Source: an uncultured Bacilli bacterium
GTDB taxonomy: Bacteria > Bacillota_I > Bacilli_A > RF39 > UBA660
Assembly (NCBI GenBank): GCA_910587745.1
Contig: CAJUNE010000006.1
Coordinates: forward strand, 1-50,845
Length of the DNA: 50,845 bases
Reading direction: 5' to 3'
Shown: positions 33,667 to 42,255 of the stretch, in pieces
Position numbering within the stretch: position 1 is the first letter of the stretch
Layout of the letters: each line of letters opens with the position of its first letter
The notes under the pieces: model-generated
Database searches by the model: none
What the model saw: only the letters and a program-made list of their open reading frames with translations
What the model was told of the DNA's origin: nothing
Translations under genes and position numbers: made by a program

Positions 33667-34597
33667 GAAATGTATTGGTTGTGGTCTTACTTTACAAGAT
33701 TCTAATAAAGATGAAAAAGGTTATACCCCTAATATAGATAAAGAATATTGTATGCGTTGTTTTAGACTTAAGAATTATGGAGAAAAAGATTATACTGAAA
33801 AAGTAGATGAGAATTCTACTATTCTAAAGGTTAATAAAAGTAGAGGGATAGCATTCTTTTTAATCGATTATTTGAATATAAATAATTATACTTTAGATAT
33901 CTTTAAAAGAATCAAAATACCTAAAGTGTTAGTAGTTAGTAAATGTGATACTTTAAGAAAAGATATGAAATTTTCTAAAATAGTTAAATGGTTAGAAAAA
34001 GTTTATGATATTAGAGATGAAGTTTTATTTATTTCAAAGAAAAATGATTTTAAAAGTGCTAATATATTAAAATATATGGATAAAATAAATATTAAAACTT
34101 GTTTTATTATGGGTATTACTAATGCAGGAAAGTCTACTTTAATTAATAGTATTTTAAAGAAAAATAATATAAATAAAGAAATTGTTACAAGTAATAAACC
34201 TAATACTACTTTGGATTTTATTAAATTTAAAATAGATGATTATATAATATATGATACTCCAGGTTTTGATTATCAGAGTTTAAATTATAAAATAATTAAT
34301 AGTGAAATTAAACCTATTACTATAAATATTACAAAAGAGGTTACTATTAGTATTAATGGATGTATAGATTTTTATTTTGATAAACCTAATAAGATTGTAA
34401 TTTATACAACCCATAATAGTGTTAAAAGAAAATTTAAGGATACTATTAAAAATGGTAAATATATTAATACTTTTGATAATAGTGATATTATTATTCCAGG
34501 AATAGGTTTTATTAATGTAAAGAATGCTTGCATAGTTAAATCGATTATAGAAATATTAGAAGTTAGACCTAATATAAGTGGTGAAGAATATGAGTAA
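33659..34597 (+). CDS. yqeH: Circularly permuted ribosome-assembly GTPase YqeH
   Basis: 312 residues from ATG 33659. It has a zinc finger (CIGCG and CMRC, about residues 5-39) followed by GTPase motifs in permuted order: the G4 motif VSKCD (about 101) precedes G1 GITNAGKST (about 161) and G3 DTPG. This order is diagnostic of the YqeH/YlqF/RsgA class. In Bacillus YqeH supports 30S subunit assembly. The protein is shorter than Bacillus YqeH (about 366); the C-terminal domain looks trimmed. It overlaps yqeG and mutL by 8 bases each, so the three are translated from one mRNA. Confidence 0.92.
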   Translation: MNKKCIGCGLTLQDSNKDEKGYTPNIDKEYCMRCFRLKNYGEKDYTEKVDENSTILKVNKSRGIAFFLIDYLNINNYTLDIFKRIKIPKVLVVSKCDTLRKDMKFSKIVKWLEKVYDIRDEVLFISKKNDFKSANILKYMDKINIKTCFIMGITNAGKSTLINSILKKNNINKEIVTSNKPNTTLDFIKFKIDDYIIYDTPGFDYQSLNYKIINSEIKPITINITKEVTISINGCIDFYFDKPNKIVIYTTHNSVKRKFKDTIKNGKYINTFDNSDIIIPGIGFINVKNACIVKSIIEILEVRPNISGEEYE

Positions 34598-36374
34598 AAT
34601 TCATGTAATGAGTGAAAATTTAGCTAATAAAATTGCAGCAGGTGAAGTAGTTGAGAGATGCTCTAGTATTGTTAAAGAATTAGTAGAAAATAGTATAGAT
34701 GCTCATGCTGATAGTATTACTATTAATTTAATTAAAGGTGGCTTAGAGAAAGTTCAAGTTATTGATAATGGGGAAGGTATGGATAGTAATGATGCTAAAT
34801 TAGCATTTGGTAGACATGCGACAAGCAAACTTATTCGTGATGATGATTTATTCTTTATCAATACAATGGGCTTTCGTGGTGAAGCACTACCTTCGATTGC
34901 TAGTGTCTCAGAAGTGGAGCTTATTACTAGTAATGGAGATACTTCTAGTTATATTCATATTAAAGGTGGAGAAATATTAGAAGAGAATGCGGGAGATTTA
35001 AGAATTGGAACAAGTATATCTGTACAAAACCTTTTTTATAATACGCCAGCGCGTCTAAAATATTTAAAAGCAGAAAATACAGAACTTTATAACTCCGTTA
35101 ATTTAATTGAAAAATTAGCTTTGGCACATCCTAATATTAAATTTACTTTAACTAATAATGAAAAGGTAATACTTAAAACTAGTGGCAGTGATAATTTACT
35201 TAAAACTATTCATGAGATATATGGTCTTAATGTGTCTAATAAAATGTTAGAATTTAAGGCTAGTAATAATGATTTTGACATATATGGTTATATTTGTAAA
35301 CCAGAAATATTAAAGTCTAATCGTAATGATATGAATACTTTTGTAAATGATCGAGTGGTTCGTAATTTAGAAATTAATAGAGCTATTAATGATGCATATT
35401 ACACTTATAAACCAGAAGGTAAATATCCGGTTGTAGTATTAAAAATTAATACAGATCCTACTTTAGTAGATGTTAATATTCATCCCACTAAACAAGATAT
35501 TAAGTTATCTAAAATGAATGATTTATATGATTTAATATATAATACTCTTAAAAATACTTTATATCAAAACTTACTAATTCCTAATGCTTTAAAGAGTGAT
35601 AGTGTCAGTATTATTAAAGATAGTGTAATTGCAGATATAGTTTCAACTATGGCAAAATCTGAAGAAAAAGAAAATGTGCAAACAGAACTGGATTTTAAGA
35701 TAGAAGTTAATCAAAATGAAAATGGTGATAAAGAAAAGTCTTTAGAAATAAAAACTAATGAGGAATTAATTATTAATAAAGAAATGAAATCTTTGGTTTT
35801 ATATCCTGTTGGTTTAGCTTTAGGAACATATATTATAGCAGAGAATGATGAAGGTGTTTATTTAATCGATCAACATGCTGCCCAAGAACGAGTTAACTAT
35901 GAACGTTATATGAAGGCGCTTAAAGAAAGAAAGACTACTACATCTAGGCTTTTAATTCCTATTACAGTTGAACTTTCCACTAGTGATTTTGTTATTTTAA
36001 AAGATAATCTTGATGTTTTAATAAATATGGGATTTATAATAGAAGAGTTTGGAGTTAATACTTTTAAAATAGAAGGTCACCCAACTTGGATACTCGAAAA
36101 TCATGAAGAAGAAAGTGTTAGAAAGATTATTGATTTGGTTATTATTAATAAAAGTGCTTTTGATCCTGTTAAATTTAATGAAAGTATTGCAATTACTTTA
36201 GCTTGTAAAATGAGTATAAAGGCTAATATGAGAATTAGTCATGAAGCACAAGAAGAACTTTTAAATGAGTTAGTTCTTTGTGATAATCCATATAATTGTC
36301 CGCATGGAAGACCAACAATTATAAAGTTTAGTATATATGATTTAGAAAGAATGTTTAAAAGAGTTATGAATTAA
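34590..36374 (+). CDS. mutL: DNA mismatch repair protein MutL, endonuclease type
   Basis: 594 residues from ATG 34590, behind GGTGAAG and overlapping the yqeH stop. N-terminal GHKL ATPase: KIAAGEVVER, ELVENSIDA, DNGEGMD, GRHATSKL and GFRGEALPSI. The usual ERP of the first block is ERC. The C-terminal nuclease domain carries the metal-binding DQHAAQERVNYE (about residues 430-441), the ACKMSIKAN motif and CPHGRPT. So this is the nicking MutL of organisms without MutH. mutS is not in the window; placing mutL after yqeGH differs from the usual mutSL order. Confidence 0.95.
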   Translation: MSKIHVMSENLANKIAAGEVVERCSSIVKELVENSIDAHADSITINLIKGGLEKVQVIDNGEGMDSNDAKLAFGRHATSKLIRDDDLFFINTMGFRGEALPSIASVSEVELITSNGDTSSYIHIKGGEILEENAGDLRIGTSISVQNLFYNTPARLKYLKAENTELYNSVNLIEKLALAHPNIKFTLTNNEKVILKTSGSDNLLKTIHEIYGLNVSNKMLEFKASNNDFDIYGYICKPEILKSNRNDMNTFVNDRVVRNLEINRAINDAYYTYKPEGKYPVVVLKINTDPTLVDVNIHPTKQDIKLSKMNDLYDLIYNTLKNTLYQNLLIPNALKSDSVSIIKDSVIADIVSTMAKSEEKENVQTELDFKIEVNQNENGDKEKSLEIKTNEELIINKEMKSLVLYPVGLALGTYIIAENDEGVYLIDQHAAQERVNYERYMKALKERKTTTSRLLIPITVELSTSDFVILKDNLDVLINMGFIIEEFGVNTFKIEGHPTWILENHEEESVRKIIDLVIINKSAFDPVKFNESIAITLACKMSIKANMRISHEAQEELLNELVLCDNPYNCPHGRPTIIKFSIYDLERMFKRVMN

Positions 36375-36426
36375 TCTATTGTATAGATTAAAAGAAGATA
36401 TTAAATATAAATTAATATCTTTTTTA
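36371..36426 (+). terminator. Double hairpin after mutL
   Basis: First hairpin: TTAATCTAT (36371-36379) with ATAGATTAA (36383-36391). Second: AAGATATT (36395-36402) with AATATCTT (36414-36421), followed by a T run. The second is the terminator. Confidence 0.7.
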
Positions 36427-36550
36427 TTGTAGATTTTTTTAATTTATATTATAATTAAATTACTAAGAGTAAACTTTAAAAACAGAAGTATCACTTCATA
36501 GAATAAAATCTCTTAAACTAGTAAAATATAATAGTGGAGAGTGAAGTATA

Positions 36551-36796
36551 ATGACAACGTTTAAAAGAGATTTTATATTTAGAGATAATGTTATTGAAGT
36601 GGTAGCTAAAAATGTGAGAAAGTATAGAAAATTGGCAGGTATAACTCAAGAACAATTAGCTTTAGATATTGGGGTTTCAAATGATTTTTTAAGAAGATTT
36701 GAAACTACTTTAGGTAAAGAAGGTATGGCTTTAAATACTTTATATAAAATATCGATAGTTTTAAATATTTCAATGGATAAATTCTTTATTGAATAA
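36551..36796 (+). CDS. Small XRE-family DNA-binding protein
   Basis: 81 residues from ATG 36551 with GTGGAGAGTG upstream. The whole protein is one helix-turn-helix Cro/CI-type domain: NVRKYRKLAGITQEQLALDIGVSNDFLRRFE, with the QEQLALDIGVS segment as the first two helices of the HTH. There is no effector domain. An inverted repeat GAAGT-ATC-ACTTC (36485-36497) in the upstream region is a possible self-operator. It lies 52 bases before a diverged relative and just upstream of sigK. Confidence 0.85.
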   Translation: MTTFKRDFIFRDNVIEVVAKNVRKYRKLAGITQEQLALDIGVSNDFLRRFETTLGKEGMALNTLYKISIVLNISMDKFFIE

Positions 36797-36848
36797 AAAA
36801 GCTTTCATTTTAAAAGCTCAAATAGTATAATGTTACTAGGTGATGTTA

Positions 36849-37082
36849 ATGAATGGATATGAATTTAATTTAGATATGTATAAGTTAGTAGCAAGAAATG
36901 TAAATAAATATATGAAACTAAAAAATTTAACAACAGAAAGTCTCGCACAATTTACAGAAATAAGTGAAAAGTTTTTAGATAAATTTTTGAATAATAATGA
37001 TAATACAGCTATTTCTATTTATGACTTATATAAAATAAGTGTAATATTAGAAGTTGGGATGAATGTATTTTTTGAAGAATAA
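36849..37082 (+). CDS. Small XRE-like protein, diverged
   Basis: 77 residues from ATG 36849, with AGGTGATG upstream; a GTG at 36840 overlaps it. It has the same length and layout as the preceding HTH protein (NVNKYMKLKNLTTESLAQFTEIS and YDLYKISVILEVGMNVFFEE, partly quoted, matching TLYKISIVLNISMDKFFIE), so it is a duplicate. The recognition helix has changed strongly (EKFLDKFLNNN), so its DNA target, if any, should differ. Terminator at once downstream. Confidence 0.7.
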   Translation: MNGYEFNLDMYKLVARNVNKYMKLKNLTTESLAQFTEISEKFLDKFLNNNDNTAISIYDLYKISVILEVGMNVFFEE

Positions 37083-37105
37083 GCCACTAATATAAGTGGT
37101 TTTTC
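37081..37105 (+). terminator. Rho-independent terminator
   Basis: AAGCCACT (37081-37088) pairs with AGTGGTTT (37095-37102) including one G-T pair, then T. Confidence 0.65.
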
Positions 37106-37193
37106 TTTGCTATAATAATTATTGTTTGGTAAGTAGCTTTTATTTTACATTTTTTTCTTTTTTTAAAATATATTTTTATTAGGAAGTGAAAAT

Positions 37194-37889
37194 ATGTTTT
37201 TGAATTTACTTAATATAATTAAAGATATGCTTTTTTTTACAGGAAGTTATTCGAATGGAGTTTTTCCAGAACCGCTTGATCCTTTAGAAGAGGAAGAAAT
37301 GATTACTAAAATGCTTAATGGGGATAAAAATGCTCGGAATATTTTAATCGAACATAATCTTCGGTTAGTCGCTCATATCGTGAAAAAGTTTGATAAGAAT
37401 AATAATGATACCGATGACTTGATTAGTATTGGTACTATTGGCTTAATTAAAGGAATTGATTCTTATAATAGAAGTAGAGCAACAAAAATAACTACTTATG
37501 CTGCTAGATGTGTGGAAAATGAAATACTTATGCATTTTAGAAAACTGAAGAATACTGGAAATACTATAAGTTTAAATGATGCGATTGGTTATGATAAAGA
37601 TGGTAATGAAATTAGTTTGCAAGAAGTGATTAAAGATGATACTATCGATATACCTGATTATTTACATATAAAAGAAAATGTTGGTTTATTAAAAAAGTAT
37701 TTTAATGTTTTAACTACGAGAGAACAAGAAATATTAATTAAAAGATTTGGTTTATTAAATGAAGAAGAACAAACACAAAAAGAAATTGCTAAGCAACTTC
37801 ATATATCAAGGAGTTATGTGTCTAGAATTGAAAAAAGGGCACTTGCTAAAGTGTTAAGAGAGTTTATAAAAAATAATAAAAGTTTGTAA
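37194..37889 (+). CDS. sigK: RNA polymerase sporulation sigma factor SigK
   Basis: 231 residues from ATG 37194 with AGGAAGTG upstream. In spore formers SigK drives late mother-cell genes. The match to Bacillus SigK is direct: IEHNLRLVAHIVKKF, DLISIGTIGLIKGIDSY, TYAARCVENEILMHFR, EISLQEVIKDD and the HTH region QLHISRSYVSRIEKRAL. The first 20 residues are hydrophobic (LLNIIKDMLFF) and precede VFPEPL, like the pro-sequence removed by SpoIVFB. The gene is uninterrupted, with no skin-type insertion. The sporulation genes needed to confirm a working pathway lie outside the window. Confidence 0.93.
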   Translation: MFLNLLNIIKDMLFFTGSYSNGVFPEPLDPLEEEEMITKMLNGDKNARNILIEHNLRLVAHIVKKFDKNNNDTDDLISIGTIGLIKGIDSYNRSRATKITTYAARCVENEILMHFRKLKNTGNTISLNDAIGYDKDGNEISLQEVIKDDTIDIPDYLHIKENVGLLKKYFNVLTTREQEILIKRFGLLNEEEQTQKEIAKQLHISRSYVSRIEKRALAKVLREFIKNNKSL

Positions 37890-37912
37890 TTTAGATTAGT
37901 TTTTGCTATACT
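37884..37912 (+). promoter_or_regulatory. Sigma-A promoter giving a nearly leaderless transcript
   Basis: TTGTAA (37884-37889, overlapping the sigK stop), 17 bases, TATACT (37907-37912). The RNA would start at about 37919, next to the start codon. Confidence 0.55.
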
Positions 37913-37921
37913 TAAAATGTG

Positions 37922-39847
37922 ATGAATATGAATAGAATTTTAAAATATGGAATAAATATACTTTTTAGTATAGTAACAGTTCTTTTATTTAATTATAATT
38001 ATAAATGGAAAATATCTTTATTCTCTGGTTTACTGGGAATGGGAGTTTTCTTTTTAGTTAAAAATTTTAAGAAAAATAAATTTAATGTTTTCACTTTTAT
38101 TAATGCATTATTATTTGCACTTTTCTTTAATATTGGAGTTAGTTATCAAAAAGGGGGAACTCTTCTATATTTATGGAAAAATATTAATAATATTTGTATT
38201 AGTCTTTTAAATATAGTTGTTTTTACTTTTGTCTTTTATTTATTGTTAGATTTTTTATTTAATAAGTTTCAAAATATGAAAAATAGAGAAATTAAATCGA
38301 AAATTCTTAAATTTATTTTTGATGATCATCCTTTCTTGAGTACATTTTTAATTACATTATCTATTAGTTTATTTTATTTAATATTCTTTTATCCTGGGAC
38401 AATGTCTTATGATGGTTTGTGGCAGTTAGATGTTTATAAAGGGATTACGGTTATAGCAGATAATCATCCACCGATAATTGGTTTTACTAATCATCATCCA
38501 GCTTTAATTACACTTATTATGGGGTTCTTAATGGATATAGGAAGAGTATTATTAAATGATAATTTGGGAATGTTTTTATATATTTTACCGCAAATATTTG
38601 TAAATGCTTTTGTTTATGCTTATGTTCTTAAAATAATGAAAAAAATGGATACACCTTTTATTATTAAATTTGGTAGTTTATTATTTTATAGTGCTTTTCC
38701 ATTTTTGGTAATTAATTCTATAACTTATATTAAAGATACAATGTTTTATTTGATTTTTCTTTTGATATTTGTTTATGTTTATTATCATTTTAAAGTTAAT
38801 TATAAAAAGAATTATAAGTTCAAATATTTAGTTTTGGCAATACTTTTTCTAATATTATATTTGTTTAGAAATACTGGATATTATATTTTAATTATTTCTT
38901 CATTAGCTTTAATTTTCTATTTCTTTAAAAAAGATAAATTTGTTAGTTTGATGTTTTCATTTTTAATAGTTTTTTTAGTAGGAGTTAATTTAGTTTATCA
39001 TAAAGTTTTTTTACCTAGTATGAATATAGAGGAAGCTAGTGTAAGAGAAATGTTATCAGTGCCACTGCAACAAACAGGAAGATATTTAAAGAAATATCCG
39101 AGTGATTTATCTACTTATGAAAAAGATGTTTTAAATAATATGTTTGATGTAGAACTTACAGAAATTGCTAAACTTTATTATCCTAATAAAAGTGATAATA
39201 TTAAATGGAGATTTAAAGAATATCCTACTGATTCAGAATTAAAAGATTATTTTAAAGTTTGGTTTTCAATGTTTTTGAAACATCCTTTTGTTTATTTTGA
39301 TGCCACTCTTAATAATATTTATGGTTATATTTATCCCAATGTTATGAATTTTGTAGGAGAAGAGATTGGTTTTTATTATATAGATATTGTAGGGCCAGTG
39401 AATACAGGAGAGTATAAGCTTTCTTGGAATAACCTAAATTGGGGTAGAAATATATTAAAAGGTACAGCAAAAACAATTAGTGAAACTAAAGGAATTAGAC
39501 TTCTTTATATGCCAGCTTTTTATGTTTTAATATTTATAGCAGCTTGTTTTTATTTATTAAAAGGAAAAAGAGGGAGTGCGTTATTTTTCTTAACTCCTTT
39601 ATTTGTAATTATTCTTACTTGTGTTATTTCGCCAGTTAATGCTCATATGAGATATTTAGAACCTTTAATGGTTAGTATTCCTTTTGTACTTGCTTTAATA
39701 CTTTATGAAACTAGAAAAAATGACATAGACAATAAAATATATTATAATCATATTATGAGATTGGTTCTCGGCCGCGCTATTTGGCTGGGGGCCAATCTTT
39801 TCTTTTTAACACTTTTATGTATAGAAAAAACGTTCGATAAAATATGA
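37922..39847 (+). CDS. Multi-membrane-span protein, DUF6020/GT-C-like
   Basis: 641 residues from ATG 37922 (GTG 37919 and ATG 37928 also possible; no ribosome site is visible). At least ten hydrophobic helices. After the third comes an extracellular loop with FYPGTMSYDGLWQLDVY (in part) and NHHPALIT, the YPG-x-x-S-x-D...NHHP pattern seen in DUF6020 and other GT-C-fold membrane glycosyltransferase-like proteins that use lipid-linked sugars; the Asp is the likely catalytic acidic residue. A large outer loop (about residues 360-510) lies before the last helices. The role, perhaps surface glycan or teichoic acid decoration, is inferred only. Confidence 0.7.
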   Translation: MNMNRILKYGINILFSIVTVLLFNYNYKWKISLFSGLLGMGVFFLVKNFKKNKFNVFTFINALLFALFFNIGVSYQKGGTLLYLWKNINNICISLLNIVVFTFVFYLLLDFLFNKFQNMKNREIKSKILKFIFDDHPFLSTFLITLSISLFYLIFFYPGTMSYDGLWQLDVYKGITVIADNHPPIIGFTNHHPALITLIMGFLMDIGRVLLNDNLGMFLYILPQIFVNAFVYAYVLKIMKKMDTPFIIKFGSLLFYSAFPFLVINSITYIKDTMFYLIFLLIFVYVYYHFKVNYKKNYKFKYLVLAILFLILYLFRNTGYYILIISSLALIFYFFKKDKFVSLMFSFLIVFLVGVNLVYHKVFLPSMNIEEASVREMLSVPLQQTGRYLKKYPSDLSTYEKDVLNNMFDVELTEIAKLYYPNKSDNIKWRFKEYPTDSELKDYFKVWFSMFLKHPFVYFDATLNNIYGYIYPNVMNFVGEEIGFYYIDIVGPVNTGEYKLSWNNLNWGRNILKGTAKTISETKGIRLLYMPAFYVLIFIAACFYLLKGKRGSALFFLTPLFVIILTCVISPVNAHMRYLEPLMVSIPFVLALILYETRKNDIDNKIYYNHIMRLVLGRAIWLGANLFFLTLLCIEKTFDKI

Positions 39848-39876
39848 CAAATAGTATTTTTAAAGAAATTATATGC

Positions 39877-39905
39877 TTGTTATTTTAAGGGGTATTTGTT
39901 ATAAT
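39877..39905 (+). promoter_or_regulatory. Sigma-A promoter of gltX
   Basis: TTGTTA (39877-39882), 17 bases, TATAAT (39900-39905). Confidence 0.65.
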
Positions 39906-39928
39906 TATTTAAAGAAATGAGTGATATT

Positions 39929-41593
39929 ATGACATATAAAGATTTGGCAGAACTTATATTTCCGTCTATTACTAAAACTCCAGAAGATTATGAGAATATT
40001 TATCCTGAAAGAAGTTTGAGTGAAGGCGCTAAAGTTGTAAGATTTGCTCCTAGCCCAACTGGTTTTATGCATATTGGTAATATGATGAGTGCAGTTATTA
40101 ATTATGTTTTAGCTAGAGGTAGTAAGGGGATATTTTATGTTAGAAACGAAGATACTGATCAAGCTAGAACTGTAGAAGGGGCTTTAGATTTTATTCATCA
40201 TACTTTAAAATATTATGATATTTATCCTGATGAATATGAATATAATGATAAACAAGCAGGTAATTATGGGCCTTATGTTCAAAGTGAGAGAATGGAAATA
40301 TATCATGCTTTTGTAAAACATTTAATTAGTATAGGAAAAGCATATCCTTGTTTTTTAACTCCAGAAGAATTAACAGAAATAAGAGAATATCAAACTAAAT
40401 CTAAAAAGAGAATTGGTATTTATGGTAAGTATGCGAAATGTAGAGATATAACACCAGAAGAAGCAATAAAAAGAATTAAAGCTGGTGAAAAGTTTGTAAT
40501 TCGTTTTAAATCAGAAGGGGACTTTAATAAAAAATTTGTTTTTGAAGATTTAGTTCAAGGTAAAATAGAGTTTCCAGAAAATGATTTAGATGTTCCAATT
40601 ATGAAAAGTGGAGATTTATTACCAACTTATCATTTTGCACATTTAGTTGATGATCATTTAATGCGTACAACTCATGTTGTTAGAGGACAAGAATGGATGA
40701 GTAGCGTTCCACTTCATTATGAGTTATTCCATGCGTTTGGTTATAAAATGCCTAAGTATATTCATACATCTTTAATTTTAAAAAAGGATGAAGAAACTGG
40801 TGCAATTAGAAAAATTAGTAAAAGAAAAGATCCTGAGGCTTTAATGTTCTTTTATGAAGAAAAAGGCTATCCAATTTTGGCAGTTATAGATGCAGTTATG
40901 ACTATTGCTAATTCAAATTATGAAGAATGGAGAACAAATCATCCAGATACACCATTCTATGAATTTCCATTTAGTCCTAAGAAAATGAGTCCATCAGGAG
41001 CATTATTTGATCTTGATAAATTAGATAATATTTCGAAAAATTTTATTAGTAAAATGAAAGCAGAAGATTTATATCATGATTATTTAACTTGGGCGAAAAA
41101 GTATGACGAGCATATATATGATGTTATTAGTAAATATAAAGATGAAACTATAGCGTTTTTAAATATTGAAAGAGAAACTAAAAAACCACGTAAAGATTAT
41201 GAAAATTATTTAGCTATATTTCCTAAATCTTGGTATATGTATGACGAAGAATGGGATAGAGAATTAGAATATGAATTTGGAAAAATAACTGATAAAGAAG
41301 AAATAGTTATAGTAATGGAAGAATATTTAAATAATGTATATGATAGTAATGATATGCAAGATGAATGGTTTAATAAAATTAAAGTTTTAGCAGAAAAACT
41401 TGGATATGCTGGTGATATGAAAGAATATCGTGAAAGTCCAGATAATTATAAAGGTAATGTTGCAGATTTTACTACTATTATGAGAGTGGTATTAACAACT
41501 AAAGCGATGACTCCTAATTTATATGATATTATGAATATTTTAGGAAAAGATAAAATGTTTAAAAGATTAGAGATATTAAAGGAAAAGTATTAA
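39929..41593 (+). CDS. gltX: Glutamyl-tRNA synthetase
   Basis: 554 residues; ATG 39929 is preferred because GAGTGAT lies just upstream, though ATG 39917 is possible. Class I synthetase: the HIGH motif is HIGN in RFAPSPTGFMHIGNM (about residues 40-54), and the KMSKS loop is KISKR in RKISKRKDPEAL. An N-terminal extension of about 35 residues precedes the catalytic domain, and the whole is longer than Bacillus GltX (about 483). If the organism lacks GlnRS, this enzyme would also charge tRNA-Gln for GatCAB conversion; that is not testable here. The stop overlaps the next start (TAATG). Confidence 0.93.
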   Translation: MTYKDLAELIFPSITKTPEDYENIYPERSLSEGAKVVRFAPSPTGFMHIGNMMSAVINYVLARGSKGIFYVRNEDTDQARTVEGALDFIHHTLKYYDIYPDEYEYNDKQAGNYGPYVQSERMEIYHAFVKHLISIGKAYPCFLTPEELTEIREYQTKSKKRIGIYGKYAKCRDITPEEAIKRIKAGEKFVIRFKSEGDFNKKFVFEDLVQGKIEFPENDLDVPIMKSGDLLPTYHFAHLVDDHLMRTTHVVRGQEWMSSVPLHYELFHAFGYKMPKYIHTSLILKKDEETGAIRKISKRKDPEALMFFYEEKGYPILAVIDAVMTIANSNYEEWRTNHPDTPFYEFPFSPKKMSPSGALFDLDKLDNISKNFISKMKAEDLYHDYLTWAKKYDEHIYDVISKYKDETIAFLNIERETKKPRKDYENYLAIFPKSWYMYDEEWDRELEYEFGKITDKEEIVIVMEEYLNNVYDSNDMQDEWFNKIKVLAEKLGYAGDMKEYRESPDNYKGNVADFTTIMRVVLTTKAMTPNLYDIMNILGKDKMFKRLEILKEKY

Positions 41594-42195
41594 TGATTGA
41601 AATTGAATTAAAGTTTGAATTAAAAAATAAAATAAATCCAAACTTAAAACCAGATTTTATAAAAGAAGTAGAAGATGTTTATTATGATACTAAAGATTAT
41701 AAGCTTCTTAGAAATGGTAATTTCTTACGTATTAGAAATGCTAAACAATTAGATTTTAAGTTGAGTGCTAATGATTTAACTCATTTATACTGTAATGAAA
41801 CTAACTATCAGTTAAATGATAGTAACGCGGAAGATATAAGTAGGGTTTTAAATAGTATAGGTGTCGATGTTGATTTAAAACGTGTAGAAGATTTATTTTC
41901 TAATTTAGAAGTTTTAGCACCAATAAAGAAAAAAAGAACTTCTTATAATTTAGAAGAAAATGTTGTAATGGTTATTGATGAAGTAGAAGATTTAGGAACA
42001 TTTTTAGAAATTGAATATGATCTTGATGCTGAGAAAATAGATGATGCTTCTTATTATGAAAATATGTTAGTGGAAATACTAAAGAAGCATTCTTTATATG
42101 ATGAGAGTATGCGAAAAGTACATATTGGGTATGTGGAATTATATTTAAAGAAACATAATATGGAGGCTTATAAATTAGGATTATATCAGGAATAA
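41593..42195 (+). CDS. CYTH-domain triphosphatase-like protein
   Basis: 200 residues from ATG 41593, overlapping the gltX stop by one base. The N-terminus MIEIELKFEL carries the E-x-E-x-K signature of CYTH tunnel enzymes, and later strands supply the alternating charged residues: DVYYDTKDYKLL, FLRIRN, KKKRTSYNL, VIDEVEDLGTFLEIEY. CYTH proteins bind triphosphates with divalent metal (thiamine triphosphatase, inorganic triphosphatase, or class IV cyclases). Substrate not determinable. Co-transcribed with gltX; a terminator follows. Confidence 0.82.
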   Translation: MIEIELKFELKNKINPNLKPDFIKEVEDVYYDTKDYKLLRNGNFLRIRNAKQLDFKLSANDLTHLYCNETNYQLNDSNAEDISRVLNSIGVDVDLKRVEDLFSNLEVLAPIKKKRTSYNLEENVVMVIDEVEDLGTFLEIEYDLDAEKIDDASYYENMLVEILKKHSLYDESMRKVHIGYVELYLKKHNMEAYKLGLYQE

Positions 42196-42220
42196 GGGAA
42201 AGTACATCTTTCCTTTTTTT
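42196..42220 (+). terminator. gltX operon terminator
   Basis: GGGAAAG (42196-42202) pairs with CTTTCCT (42208-42214), then T. Confidence 0.7.
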
Positions 42221-42255
42221 GTGATTTTTAGTATAATAGCTTCTTGGTGATAAGT

